From Amanita rubescens (taxonomy: Eukaryota > Basidiomycota > Agaricomycetes > Agaricales > Amanitaceae), in assembly GCA_015039365.1 (NCBI GenBank), contig WION01000050.1, positions 62,001 to 126,000 on the forward strand: a stretch of 64,000 bases of DNA, given 5' to 3'. The notes under the pieces were generated by a model. That model was not told where the DNA came from. It did not search any database and saw nothing but the letters and a program-made list of their open reading frames with translations. Shown here piece after piece: positions 1 to 12,471 of this stretch (position 1 is the first letter of the stretch; each line of letters opens with the position of its first letter). Position numbers and translations under genes: made by a program.

Positions 1-684
1 ACCGTAATTGGAGATTCAGAGACATAAATGATCCTTGTAACACCGCGTAGCTTTATTGTGAAGAGGTTATTTGTCGGCTGTTCATGATACCCATCGGATC
101 GATACTGCGATCAATACTTCTGAGTATGACGTTGAATTCAGATTCGCCGGTCTCTTCTTTTTCCTTGGGCAAAAGAAAAAGGCGTTCCGCATTCCGAATC
201 TTCGATCTTCGAGCCGAGCTAGGAAAAGGCGCTTGGACTGAGAAAAATGTGCCTAATCCAAGTTGGCATTTGGCAGCTGCACTGTGTAGACTAGAGCACT
301 TGATTGGCTTTTCTCGTTAGCACTGACGGTTCCATATGATGCGTCGATGGCGGCGTAACGAGAAAATTTCCTTTCTGTCATTTTCTAGGAGAGATGTCAG
401 CAAAGAAATGCGGTGAATAAAGGCATACGAGATGCTTTACGGATGAAAAGATCCTAACAAACGCCACGGTATTTTCTAGTTCCTGAGCCGTCGGTTGGAA
501 CTTGGCATACCTTCGTACATTAATTGATTCGGTGATTTGTGGCTTATGTTCAAGGAGAAGCTGAAGTTCTAGATCTGAAGGAGTCCAATGACTTGGGAGC
601 ATGTTGAATTGAATCAATTGATACTCCGATGAGCGCAAGAGCCGAACGAATCAGACACTGACGAATACTACGCTCGTCGAATCC
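1..684. other. No supported gene
   Basis: Short open frames occur on both strands, but none has a convincing start, splice context or recognisable domain. An in-frame stop lies about 50 bp before the methyltransferase start at 685, so that gene is unlikely to extend into this stretch without a further intron. Confidence 0.5.
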
Positions 685-1548
685 ATGTACGGCAACTATC
701 ATGGATACTATTCCAAACGACCGGTAGCCAACGACCCCAGGCTAGCTATTCTACCAAAGAACTTATTTGCGGGCGCGACCGTGCTAGACATTGGTTGCAA
801 CGAAGGGTGGGTGACCTGCGAGATAGGTGCGTCTTTACTACCTCCACCACTGGATGAATGCTGATTGTGTAGCGCAGCGCCTAGGTGCACATAAAGTAGT
901 TGGCGTAGATATTGACGAGAGCCTAACAAGCGGTGCTTGGCGCAGGCGGCGGGCTGTTTGGTCACTACAAGGCCCCGCAGGCGAACCCGACTACTTTCCA
1001 GCATCGTGCGAGCATGAATTCGGGTCGCTGCCTGTTCCACCTGGTGAAAACAGAGGAAAATATGTGTTCCCGCACAATGTCACTTTCAGAACGGGAGATT
1101 GGGTCGAGGAAGAGATTGTAGAGGACAAAAACGGTTACGATGTGGTCATTGCGTAAGCAGTCTTTTTGAGGGGTATATCTGGTCTGATCCTTTGCAGGTT
1201 CTCGTTATCAAAATGGGTACATCTCAATGAAGGGGATGCTGGCATCGAGCGACTATTTAAACGGGTACATTCGGTTCTGAGGCCTGGTGGAACGTTCGTT
1301 CTAGAACCTCAGCCTTGGGAGACATACGCCAAAGCAAGGCGACAGCACAACCTTCTCTGGCAGACTGTCAAGCCGCTCCACCTGCGTCCAGACGATTTTC
1401 CTGGGATGCTTCAGTCTATCGGATTTGGGCCTCCGCAACGTTTGGGTGTTGTTGGTGATAGAGGTGAGTTCCTATATCCAGCGCTCACCGCTGTTTACTG
1501 ATCTATGCAGGTTTCTGCAGACCTATAGACACTTACCGGAAGTTGTAA
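685..1548 (+). CDS. Bin3-type RNA methyltransferase (MePCE-like)
   Basis: Likely an S-adenosylmethionine-dependent methyltransferase of the Bin3/MePCE family, which puts a methyl cap on the 5' gamma-phosphate of small RNAs such as 7SK or U6. Spliced from four exons (685-826, 873-1152, 1198-1463, 1511-1548; introns 45-47 nt) it gives 241 residues. The family marks are in order: YGNYHGYY at the very start, SAM motif I VLDIGCNEGW near residue 35, VVGVDID, the KWVHLNEGD stretch, LRPGGTFVLEPQPW, and the short tail GFCRPIDTY. The tail only appears if the third intron is removed; reading through it ends in an unrelated tail. The ATG at 685 is the first in frame after a stop. Length is close to the bare Bin3 domain, so there is no extra N-terminal region. 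A fragment resembling its 3' end lies near 12.67 kb. Confidence 0.85.
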
Positions 1549-2775
1549 AATCAGACATCCTAGTTATAGTTGGTGTTGCATCCGACTCTTAATGCTCAGC
1601 ATCATGCCGTACCGTGCGTTTGTGCTTATTTTACAATTTGCATATACGTAATAACGTGCGTGCCGAATATCCATAAAGAGACGAGGGTAGAGCAGCTTTA
1701 AAAAGTATTATTACTGCCAACACGGTCTGCATTTGGCATTATGTTCTACGATGGAGCGAAACTGGGCCTGCCCCACGTCAAACGCAAAGTACTAACTCGT
1801 TTTGTATAACGCAGCTAATCGACAGTGAGCGCTAGTCGCCGGGATCTACGAGGATCTACGATATTGAGCATTCTATGTCGGAGGTAATAATACATCAGGT
1901 TTGGGAAGTCATGGGAGGTCATGGGACGGCATTGAAAAAGTGATCCTTCGGGGGTTTTGTCTCAAGCGAATAATTTAGTGCGTGAATTGAGAAAATATTT
2001 TGCTTACCCATTCACGGTATTCGTACTACTTGGAGCCACCACACCATGGAGTCTTTCACATCTGCATACACCGATGTGACAGAGGGTTGCCTCTTAAAGG
2101 AAACCAAGGTGAAATGGCTGCTGGCATATCTTTCACCCGGAAACCTTTTATCTTGCAGTTGAAATAGGAGATGAAAGCGACTAAACTGTTAATGCGGAGA
2201 ACATACAAGTATGGTTTCCCTCCAGCTATCCGAAAGAATTAGTGACCACAATAGCTTAGCATGGTCACGTCAACGCTTTGATGAGCCGCTGCCACAAATC
2301 CAAGTTCGCCGGCTTCAACCATTGAAAAAACCCACTAGCGCATGCGTCGGTGAAGGCGTGATGAGAATTTTTTTCTTTCTGTTGACATTTTCGGAGGATA
2401 AATTAAGGTAATGCGGCGAGTTCCAACGGCAATTATTTTCGCTGACCAGGCATCAGCGTCGTAGATTCGCGGCCTGGCCAAGTTTGTCCAGGGACAATTT
2501 GATCATGTATATTACATAACGGACGGTGCGTGCACAACCCTAGCGGATCGAGGGTGCTTGCAGAGCCTGATACAAGTCACCCGCCTCGGCACCAGCTTCT
2601 GAAAACACATATAAGAGCACATCCGGGAAGGACGCTAGGCGATGTAAATGAGTCATGATGAAAAGCAGAAGTTGGACTATAAATGGCTTTGCAGTTCCAT
2701 CACGACAATAGATATTAGATGGACAAGATCCAGTCATGATATAGCTAGATGCCAACAAAACAAAGGTTGTGCTGA
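1549..2775. other. Intergenic, no supported gene
   Basis: AT-rich stretch with only short, unconvincing frames. A 66-codon frame near 2.2-2.4 kb has no recognisable features. I see no repeat or RNA gene. Confidence 0.5.
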
Positions 2776-3122
2776 TTAGGACCGCTCTAATTTGCATCTA
2801 TGACGCCCTAAACTGTCCCTCCTAGTATACGCACGCCGACACTTTGGACAAACGAAACGTCTCCCTGCATGCCTTACGCTTGTCTTCAGATGACGGCCGA
2901 AGTCAGATTTTCGCTTAAATGTCGCTGTGCATTCACAGCGGAAGAAGGTAGTTGAATGGGATGAACTCGGCGTCTGGACATCATACGGCTGGGGTTCAAG
3001 CACGTCGTCATACGAAATCTACAGGATGTGGGAAAGTCACTTACGTCAGAGCCTGCCAGGTCGGATACCGATGGTTCGGTAGCGTCATTCATGAGACTAT
3101 CCTCGTCGTTCTGACCTGCCAT
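2776..3122 (-). CDS. Small C2H2-like zinc finger protein
   Basis: A probable nucleic-acid-binding protein of about 100 residues. The C-terminal half holds two fingers: a degenerate one (CEC, twelve residues, H, later H) and a second, FVCPKC then twelve residues then HRC. The second ends in His-Arg-Cys rather than a normal second His, so it is a C2HC or broken finger. The N-terminal part is acidic, beginning MAGQNDEDSL. Joining the parts needs removal of either 26 nt (3019-3044, strong GTAAGT donor) or 50 nt (3019-3068, weak GTATCC donor); both keep frame, giving 106 or 98 residues. The first would be an exceptionally short intron. No target or pathway can be inferred. Confidence 0.55.
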
Positions 3123-3728
3123 GATGTTGCAACTCTTTCCAAACCAGAATAAAAGGTAGACACGAACTGGAAGTTGGGGGAGAGGTATGAAAGTCATGCT
3201 GCACAAAAGATTCCGCTTAGATTCCGGAGACAAATAAAAGTTCATACCTGCGATTGTGAGTTTAATTCTAAGCTGTTAAGGTGCGTTGCGGATCGAAAGC
3301 AGGTAAAGGAACACCAGAGGACAGACTCACCTCACTAGAACCACGCTCTCTGTGTAAAGATAAATATCACGATAATAAACGCTAATATGTTCCGTTACCA
3401 TGCTGATAAATGGCCGGCTTGTACGACCACCTTACGATCTCTAATAAACCATCGATGTTAGGATTGATAGGGTCTTCCATAAAATCCTCCAACAGACTCG
3501 ATTTCTTGCTAGTTATACATGAAGGTTTATGCTTACGTGTGGCAAATGATCACACCATACATCATCATGCACGAGGGCTACCATGGCCTCTGGTTTCTGT
3601 TTTAATCAAGTCATAACTCCGCGTTACGAGACACGAGTGGATTCCTACCATGTGCAAAAGCATGACGTTGATTGGATCAGAAGGATGAAGCTGATATAAC
3701 CAGGTCAACCAGGCGATGGAGTTGAAAA
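3123..3728. other. Intergenic, no supported gene
   Basis: Only short frames are visible. The stretch lies between the C2H2 gene's start and the 3' end of the next reverse-strand gene and should hold the promoter of the former. Confidence 0.4.
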
Positions 3729-4882
3729 TTAGACAACGCGCACGGGAACTGTTTCTTTGAATTTTTCTTCCAGTATAACTTGTCCGAGCCTTGAATGTGG
3801 CTTGCCGAATGCGTCGGCTACTTTCGTTGGGATAGCTTGGAGTACCTCCGTCTGCGTAAGCTGGAATGCCTGAAGCCCTTCATTATTGCTAGACTCTGAT
3901 GTGTTGCAGTCGTCGCTTGCGCTTCGACCGAATGAATCGGATCCGCTACCCGACATCTCATGGCCGGGAGAATGAGTGGTCGTCCTTGTGGATGGCAGGG
4001 AGGAAGATTCTCCGTCTTGGCATGTCACACCGACGGCGCTTAGCTTGTCCCAAATGTCTGATCGAAGCATGATTTTAAAGCCGCGCAAAAAAACACACTG
4101 ATTCGGCTCTTCGTCGTCGGAGAGAATTATATCCGTTGGTTTTGGTCCTACTTTTGCATCTACCTTGCCTCGATATTCCCATCGACACGACTCTTTGTCG
4201 AAAATGGCGCGCTGGTCATTATTGGCTTCCGTGCTTGCATAGAAAACCGCAATGCCCCAGTTCTTGGTCTTGGTGCATTCCGTAACAAAATAAAGGGAGC
4301 CATTTGAGATGTCCCTACCGCCTTCATTCAACGCATATTTGTACCAACTTACGGCATGACGAGCGGCATGCATCTGAAAATGAAGCGTATTCCTTGCTTC
4401 ATACACAGTAGCACCTGTAGGCAAAGCGAGAATGGCTCCTTTGGTTGAACATTGAAAAGCAGTAGGCCTAGACACGCTCTCGTAAATGTCCTGTACATCA
4501 CAATGTGTCATACTTACGAATGGTGATTACTAATTTCACTGACATGAGTACTGTGCAAACATATACCGGCATCAAACTTGTCGTGAGCCATGATGAAAGG
4601 CTTGTCAAGCAACTCGAAGCCGTCAGGAAGAATGGCTGGATTGACACCAGCATCTGATGGATCATCGGGTTTGCAAGCGTTGAATAGAAAGTCGAAAGCG
4701 CCGTTTGCAGTTATTACGCCAACGTCTCCTACTCTTACCCCTTTCTTCCGATATGCCGCCTGGAGACTTCGGGACTTAGATGGTGTGGGTATGTGGAGAG
4801 GGTAACCTGCCCCATGAATCATCATCTCAAGAGAGTAGATATGACTGTGGGCATGAGCCGCGTATGAATATGCCTCCTGCAT
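3729..4882 (-). CDS. Hypothetical protein of an expanded agaricomycete family
   Basis: Two exons (4882-4518 and 4467-3729) joined by a 50-nt GTAAGT...CTAG intron give 367 residues. The N-terminal half carries GYPLHIPTP, the YRKKGVRVGDVGVI block and FDFLFNACKP. After the junction comes a GAILALPTGA block and NGSLYFVTECTKTKNWGIAV. I have seen this combination in many uncharacterised proteins of mushroom genomes, usually in multi-copy sets, but no biochemical role is known to me. The last 100 residues are Ser/Thr-rich and look disordered. No signal peptide or membrane span is apparent. The splice is well supported because the acceptor restores the conserved second block in frame. Confidence 0.7.
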
Positions 4883-5100
4883 AGTACGGCGTGATCAAGT
4901 AAAATGCCGTGAATTGATCGCTTGCCGAGCTATTTGATGGAATTGGAACGTCTGGGTTCGTGTACTTAGTGATTGCGTCCGACTTGAATGCACCGCCGGG
5001 CTAGAACAACATGTAACTCAAAATCTAATATCACGAATAGACACAAGTCGAACATCACCAGGTGTAGATGCAGGTGCTTGTGGTAATCAGATAGATAGAA

Positions 5101-5448
5101 TCAAAAAAGGAAGTACGCACTTCGTAGTTGACCAAGTGTAACAGGAGGCTCTTCGCATCCGGGCCCAATATCGTCAGATAGACCTTGAGTACCCCCTTGC
5201 TCAACATGAGATGTGCTCGATATTAAACGTTCCATCCGTTGTATTACGACTACAACGCCGGCATAGATGTAGCTTTCCGATAAATTCAATCTGGCATTAT
5301 CGCCCAGGTCGTACATCCAGCAGTTTCTGATGATGAAATCCTTGGCTTTATGCCACCAATTGCGGCGCGTTTGTACCCCTATGGAGTCTGTGGACGGGTT
5401 CGCGTCGCCGTTATTTGGCATGGAGGGCTTGTGGAATGGTGCTAACAC
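5101..5448 (-). CDS. Possible exon of an unknown gene
   Basis: An open frame with a protein-like composition, including RNWWHKAKDFIIRNCW and a YIYAGVVVVIQRMERL helix. The first ATG lies about 30 bases inside the frame. It resembles no family I can name, and it could be a separate gene or a remnant associated with the preceding reverse-strand gene. Support is frame length and composition only. Confidence 0.25.
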   Translation of the reverse strand: MLAPFHKPSMPNNGDANPSTDSIGVQTRRNWWHKAKDFIIRNCWMYDLGDNARLNLSESYIYAGVVVVIQRMERLISSTSHVEQGGTQGLSDDIGPGCEEPPVTLGQLRSAYFLF

Positions 5449-5813
5449 TGGCGGATATTAAACGCTTGGCAAGCTTGAGTCACGAGGCCCCGAAACGTGG
5501 CTTCTGTCCGGATAGGCACGAGCGCCTAGTTTAACTCGGGAGCTATTTTCTAATTCTGGGATTAAACGGCGCATTGTTTGTCAACATGTCCACAGTTGAG
5601 ATTCCCTGCGCCCGTCAGTTCAAGCAGTAATTTGGCAACTGCCCAGTCATATCAAGACACATTGTCGTAGTTACACAGCAGGAGAATGATCAAGCCTCAA
5701 GCTCAAAGTCAAGATCTGCTAGAACTCGGAGCTACCTGGGCCTATCATCCCGAAGCTGAGCATGATCGATTGATCCCTAAGCATGAGCCCATTCAAACAC
5801 CACATACGGTCAA

Positions 5814-5916
5814 CTCAACATTATTTCCTTCTAATCAGAACGCTATCATCTTGCAACATTCATTGGGCCGCCAGGCGGAGCTAGTTTTTTAAAAAAAAAA
5901 GGTGTGCAAGTATATT
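5814..5916. repeat. 103-bp direct repeat, left copy
   Basis: Identical over 103 bp to 12472-12574, including a run of six T followed by ten A. Inside lies CCGCCAGGCGG, able to form a small hairpin, then AG and CTAG followed by T. That resembles the 3' end of a Helitron. The two copies bracket about 6.6 kb that includes the decayed Helitron. Confidence 0.9.
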
Positions 5917-7401
5917 ACCTTGCTTGCAAGGTCTCTCCACCCCCAAAATCGTGGGAAACCGTCCCGTATCTTATCTGAATTGTCTCACCACTGCGCTTCG
6001 GCCCGTCTTATCAGTCTGACCTCATCAGACGTCAGTAGTCCACTACATGCGTATACACAGTACTGCTATCTCATCTCCCTTCTGCGCTCTTCACCTTTTC
6101 CCACCAAATTTTGGTGTGCTTGTCCATACAGGTCATCTTCTCCGATCTCGCAGCAAGCTTTAGCCTTTCATCGTGCTTCTTTAGCAACATCTCCTCTTTA
6201 AAGTCTCGTAGAGCTGTATATGTTCTCGATCAGGACAACGAGATAGCGCGACATACATGTTAAACAAGTTCAATGATGAGGTGCAATGTCGATAATTGCA
6301 GATGATATTGTTTGTCCTTGAGATCAATAATGGGTGAACGCATACGCTCCCGTGATAGGAATAAGGAAACTGTGACCGTCGTACAGTTATACGTTTCGGT
6401 TCACCGTCATTACCAACTTGTACATCCATCCGCATTGACATTGGTTCGGAGCAAAACGAAGGAACGTGCAAATCTGTTACCGAATCAGGCGTTCTCCTCA
6501 TCGAACTCATGTCAGTTGCTTTCAATCTGGGACCAGAAATCCGAACATCATCTACAATACAGCCACTATCCCCTCAACAAGTACATCTCCATAAACGAAA
6601 ATTCGGCATGTTCCGACCGACACAATCGTACCCTTCCCCCATTTCCTCCTGACCTTTTACAAATTCTTAAACAGAGCCACTCCCACTGCCTCAACCTCAT
6701 TCACGTCTGACACCTCAACAACTCACGCATCTACAAGTACAACAAAAATTGAAGAAAAAGCTCTTCAACCTAACACATCAGAAGACACCAAACCATCTCC
6801 CTCACTTCAAACCGAAGAAAATCGCAGCCAAAACCGTTCTCCGACATTTTCTGCCGAAACGGTGGAAGAACCCGTCAGCGACAAAAAGAAAGGCAAATGA
6901 AGAATGTAATTATTAGCCTACTACGTATACATCACTTTATAATTCATGTTACACTTCATCATATGCAATAAAAATAACTGCAAGCAAGGTCGCGGCCGGC
7001 GAGTTGATGCTTCGATATAGGCCTGTTGTTTTGTAAATGCGATAGGGCCGATGACTAGTGCGATTTTTTCATTTGCAATAGTGTCGTGCGGAGATGGACT
7101 GTACACTCGTATTTCGACGGGAAAAGGATTTTCTTCATCTCTTCCTTGAATTCCAGACATGTAATGGTTGTAGAATCTTTCCGTTTTAAATCCGCTTTTG
7201 AAAGTTCCTAACCGAGAAGCACCGGAGAGCGTGAAGAATCCGATGATAGTTAGCGAGGACATGGATGCGTGATAAGTGTGGCGAATGAATTGGCACGAGG
7301 CAACAGTTCTAGTGATGTCTCAGATGGTCTTTGTAAGACGAGGTTCCCTATTTGTCAGAGTATGAGCCTAGATCTTCGTTCCGTTGCTATTCTCACTTTG
7401 A
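5917..7401. other. Left part of the repeat-flanked segment; a weak exon only
   Basis: No complete gene found. The last part, about 6680-6899 (+), has a Thr/Ser/Lys-rich frame ending KKKGK and a TGA at 6898, preceded by a plausible acceptor. It might be the last exon of a small gene or captured host sequence. The remainder has no recognisable product. The true 5' end of the Helitron should lie in this stretch or inside the left repeat, but I could not fix it. Confidence 0.35.
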
Positions 7402-9623
7402 TTGACGACGACAGTGATGAACCACACTGTTAACACCGAGCAGTTATTGTTTAATTTTTTAACGTATCGAGAATTGAAGCAAGCAGTTTCAGGTAAGAGA
7501 ATAGTTGGTTTCAGGCTGGTAGTTAATGTTAATGACATTTTTGTAGGTGTTCTTTCTCTTGGTCGTAATGCGTGTCGCAAAGAAGATTTAGTTCAACTGA
7601 TTATGCGTGATGGTTCATCGCAACTCCTGGACAAGTTGCGTACCATGGTTGAAGAAAAGGGAACGAGAAAGAGAGAGAGGGACAGTGAAATGTCGTCCGA
7701 AATGGGAAGGCCAAGTAACAGGCGACGAATAATGGAGGAAGGTGTCAATAGCAGTGAATTTCTTGCCTTGCCGGATGATAGGCAGCGTAAGGAGCGTTGG
7801 CGTCTTTTTTATGAGGCGACTTCGAAGGAAGCACTGCGTACAAGTGTATGTGCTGTATGTGCTCGGGAGTTATCGACAGTGAAAGATGACGTGAAGAAAA
7901 TTGATTGGTGTGATTTTCCGGGGAAAGGAAAGTTATCACCAAAGTACAGTCATCGGGCGCATCAGTTGCTGGATGGTTGTCTGTTGTGTTTTACAGCGGT
8001 CGAAGAAATGAATGGAAATGTATCTGTTTATGCATGTTCACAGTGTCTAGAGCATTTGCGTTCAGAAAGGGACGGTCCTCCTCCGTTGTCTTTGGCAAAT
8101 GGTCTTTGGATAGGTGATGTTCCCGAAGAGCTGAAGAATTTGACAATAGCAGAACAGAAACTTATTGGTTTGGTGTATCCTCGCATTCACGTGTTCAAGT
8201 TGTATCCGAAAAAGTACTGTGGGGAGGAAGGCTTGCAGAGAGCAATGCGAGGAACTTTATCGACCTACGCATTAAATGCGGAAAAGATTACAGAGATGGT
8301 CAAGGGGAAACTGATGCCACGAGACGTTCGACTGTTACCTTCAGTTATTTCTGTCTTGTATGTCGGTGGACGGAAACTTCCCAAGGAACCGTTGAAGTAT
8401 TTGTTGCGGGTTCGAAGAGAGAGGGTTCATTCAGCGTTGACGTGGTTGAAGAGGGAAAATCCAAAATACTTTGGAAACATTGAAATCAGCCAGGATCGTT
8501 TAGGCTTATTGCCTGAAGATGACGTACCAATAGAGTTGATGGAAGTAGTGAGGACGACGGATAATGAATCAATTGTCGATGTGGAGAATGGAGGTTATGT
8601 ACCTACAGAGGAAGATCTGGAAGAATCTACAGGTGAAGAAAAAGATATTGACTGGCATGAAAATAATGGTGAGTTTAGTTCAGTTTTTCCATTTGTTGTT
8701 GTGTTGATGACGGTATTAGTTGCAGATGTCGTCCCCTTAGATGTAAGTGGGGGGATAGATATGGAGCTACACGATGTCAGCGCTAATGACATGATGCAAT
8801 GGGCGTTGGCAAACGTGGGTCGGGAACCTCCGTACGCTGTTCGTCACGGAAGTGATCCTGTCAGCACTTTTGGAGTTTCAAGAAATTGTACGACGCACCC
8901 GAATGACATATCCAACTTTTTTGAAAAAGTGTTCCCTTGTCTGTTTCCCTACGGATGGGGAGGACCAGAAACGCCTCGCGAAACCTTTGTTGGGTTTCGT
9001 GATCATATTCGATGGGCATTGCAATATCACGATCGTCGTTTTCGGACACATGAATTGTTTCCTTTAGTGGCGTTCGCCATTTCACAGAGGCGCGAAGCTA
9101 TGTTGACATCCAAAATCAGAATAAGACACAGAGATGCACATGTCTTACGATGGATCAATTTGGAAAAGTTGAAAAAAGCGGCGAAAGAGGAAAGTTTGGA
9201 TCGCCCTATATCGGATGCACATGTCCGTCGACTGAAACGTTACATCCAATGTTCATTGAGTAATGTTACTGGTTGTAACGAGGTTCGTCGTTCATGGCGG
9301 TCTCAAATATGGTCAACAAACATGGTGTTCGGTCCGCCGACGTTGTGGTTGACAATTAATCCATCCGATATTCACGATCCTATTGCACAAGTTATGACAG
9401 GAGCGGATATTGATCTGGATGATTTGCTGAGTCGGGCAAGTCCAAATGGAAAGGAAAGAGCGAATAATATTGCCAATGATCCATATGCGGCATCAAAATT
9501 CTTTCATTTTATGATTGAAACTATATTGGAAGTCCTGTTGGGTATTAAAGTTACGTCGTATCAAGTCAGGTCTGAGTTAGGAGTGTTGGGAGAGATTGGT
9601 GCATACTTTGGCGTAGTGGAATG

Positions 9624-10638
9624 CATCAGGAGAATTCTGGGTTGCCTTATCAGGACTTATTGACTTAAATAAGACAAATAAGTAATTTTTAAGTTACCAA
9701 ATTGTGGACTTATTTTTGACTTATATAAGTAAAATAAGGCACCCCCCCCCCTCTTTTGAGAGCCTTAAAATAAAAAAGCTGACTTAATTGACTTATTTTT
9801 GGGGACTTTTGGAAGCCAAACCCAGCCTACTGGCACCACTTACAGGTGCTTGGCTTACAAGCACTTTCTGCCACTTATTTTGCACTTTCTACCACTTATT
9901 TGCACTTTCTGCAACTTATTTTGCAGGTGCATGACTTACAAGCACTTTCTGCGACTTATCTGCACTTTCTGCAACTTATTTTGCAGGTGCTCGACTTACA
10001 AGCACTTTTTGCCACTTATTTGGTAGGTGATGGTCTTATGATCCTTATCTTGTCTTAAGTGGCCGAAAATAAGGTCAAAAAAAGTGGCATTGATTTTTAA
10101 GTACTTTTACACTTATTACTACTTATTTAGTAACTTATTACTCTTTTGACTTAATTACTTTCTAGCTTGACTTAGTACAACTTAACTAATGCCTTATGAG
10201 AAGTCCCTGGGCACCTGGGGCATGGGAGGGGGTCTAGAGGCCCTCCTTTATATACCTCGGTCATGCGCACGGACCATATTGACCGTGGGAATGTATTACG
10301 TAATAATCACGTGACATCAAAGTGGTGCTCTTGATGTCGAAAAACCCAAATCTAAAATCAGAATTGCCAAAAATGGCTTAGTTAATGAGGTATTCGCATT
10401 TTTCTCACTTTCCCACGCCAAGCTTAGTGACTTATTTTGACTTGACAAAGACACTTAGACTTATATAAGACATGACCATTGTCAATGGCCTTATCTTGGA
10501 CTTGGAAAAAATCAGGTAAAAATCAATGACTTTAATGCACTTAGAGTCTTAGGATGGTCTTAGCCATTTTTATCACTAAGGCAGGAAAGACATTTTAAGT
10601 CCCCAAAGTGCATAAGCCAAACCAGAATTTTCCTGATG
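9624..10638. mobile_element. Non-autonomous TIR DNA transposon inside the Helitron
   Basis: The ends are CATCAGGAGAATTCTGG (left) and its near-perfect complement at the right, with 16 of 17 bases matching; weaker pairing continues to about 45 bp. The element is flanked by TG on both sides (9622-9623 and 10639-10640), a 2-bp target duplication. Removing the element and one TG rejoins the Helitron frame exactly (GVVE, C, QGRG). The interior is rich in ACTTA/TAAGT words and encodes no transposase, so it is a MITE-like passenger. I cannot assign a superfamily from 2-bp TSD and CATCAGG ends alone. Confidence 0.85.
9843..10030. repeat. 60-bp tandem repeat within the TIR element
   Basis: Units beginning CAGGTGC start at 9843, 9924 and 9984. 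Each holds GACTTACAAGCACTTTCTGC and a TGCACTTTCTGCAACTTAT block. The first unit is longer by an extra 21-bp sub-repeat. Such internal repeats are common near transposase-binding regions of DNA transposons, but that role is inference. Confidence 0.8.
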
Positions 10639-12471
10639 TGTCAAGGACGAGGGACTCTTCATTTCCATTGTCTTCTTTGGTTAAAGAACACTCCCAGTGC
10701 CGACCAGATCCAGCAAGCATTGAAGAGCAAAGATTTCCGTCAGCGAATGCGGTCATATATAAAGGCAAACATTCGAGCCTACTTGCCTGGTCTGGAAGAC
10801 GAACAGACAATTAAGGGCATTCCAGCTAAAGCTGACATCGCGTTCAATCGTCCTCCGAATCCTGATCATGTTGATTATGACAAAAATGTCCGTTCTTTCG
10901 AGTTACTGCTTAGTAGCTCGAGCTGAGCAGATTCACGTGTGCAAAGAAAGTCGTTGCCTGAAACGAGATCTGCATGGACATTGGAAATGCAAGCGTCGGG
11001 CTCCATTCCATTGTAGTCCTGAAGAATATGTGACGGAAGAAGGTGAATGGGGTCCTAAACGGTTGTATGGTTACGTCAATGCTTGGAATCCGGATATATT
11101 GATCAACGCACGTTGCAATAATGATCTCAAGATACTCACTCATGGCCGAGATGCACGAAATATTACATTTTACGTCACATCGTACGCCACAAAAAATCAA
11201 AGACAAGTGTTCAATTATTCCGCACTTGGAAACGGCTATGCATATCATGTTACGCATCCCATACGTTCTAAAATGGAAGGAGCACAATCTCACCATCAAT
11301 TACTGTTATTGCGCCTGATGAATGCGGCTACATTCCAACAAGAAATTTCAGCTCCTCTTGCTGTTTCATATCTGATGGGATATGGTGACGTTTATCAATC
11401 TCATACATATAGTCCAATCTATTGGTCTGGGTTCATACGACATTTGACATCCAGCTTTTCTCCAAATGAGTGCGTTCTAATCAATCGGTTGCTTAGTATG
11501 ATATCAATCCTCATTGTATAGATTTACTTCAAGTTCCGTTCATAGCACTGAAGATACATCAGGCAACATTTTGGAAGATAAGGTAAAAACCTATCGTTTT
11601 CTCTACAAAATAAGAGCTGAATTGGGGGGGAAAGGAATGTGAGCAGGAAGCCGCGGTTGTGGGATTAGGATCAGATGATGACCTACACATTCAAAGTCAA
11701 GTTGAAGATTATATGTTACGAGGAGAAGCCTGGGTTGGAGAACTGGAATGTGTTAGATTTCTTGGTGCAAACGTATGAGGAAGAGATGGATAAGAATGCA
11801 AGCGCTCCATCCCGTTGGGGTCGCCATAGGAATGAACGATATCCATATCTGGAACGGCACTGGAAAGCGCGCAAGAAGACACGGGTCAAACGAACAGATG
11901 GTCATCGAAACTTACCAAATGTCATAGGCCGATGGTTTCCTCGTCGGGACGACTCATAGGGACTGCCACAGTTATTACTGCGCAAATATGTTATTGCTAC
12001 TAAAGACGTGGCGTAACGTGAAGATGGACCTGAAAGCCAATAATCAGTCATGGGAAGAAGCGTTTCACGAATTTCTGGACCATCACTCAGAAAAAGAAAA
12101 GTTTGAATTTGTTCTCAGTGGCATACAATTTTATCATGAATGTAATTCTGCTGCAAAAAACGACAGCGTTGGAAATGGCAATGATGCGGATAATGTGAAT
12201 GAGTTGGAAGATGACGTGGAACGTGGCGGAATCGAGGGGAGGGATGACGAACTTCAGAATACTCAAGACTCGATTGACCAAATCCGAGAAGCACAATTAG
12301 GTTGGCCTGAACGTCAATATGCCCAACAGGCAATCGATGTCGCACGTTTATGTGGAGTTTTTCAAAATGAAGGGGACGATTGGTTCGTGAATCAACAAAG
12401 GTTTTCTAAAGGGACAGAATCAGAAATGGATTGTCTGAGACATTGGAAAGACGAAATGCAGAACAAGGCAC

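Noticed and set aside
7402..9663. 753-codon open frame as an intact gene
   Set aside because: It is the first half of a Helitron protein. Its last codons come from the inserted TIR element, and it has no ATG at the beginning.
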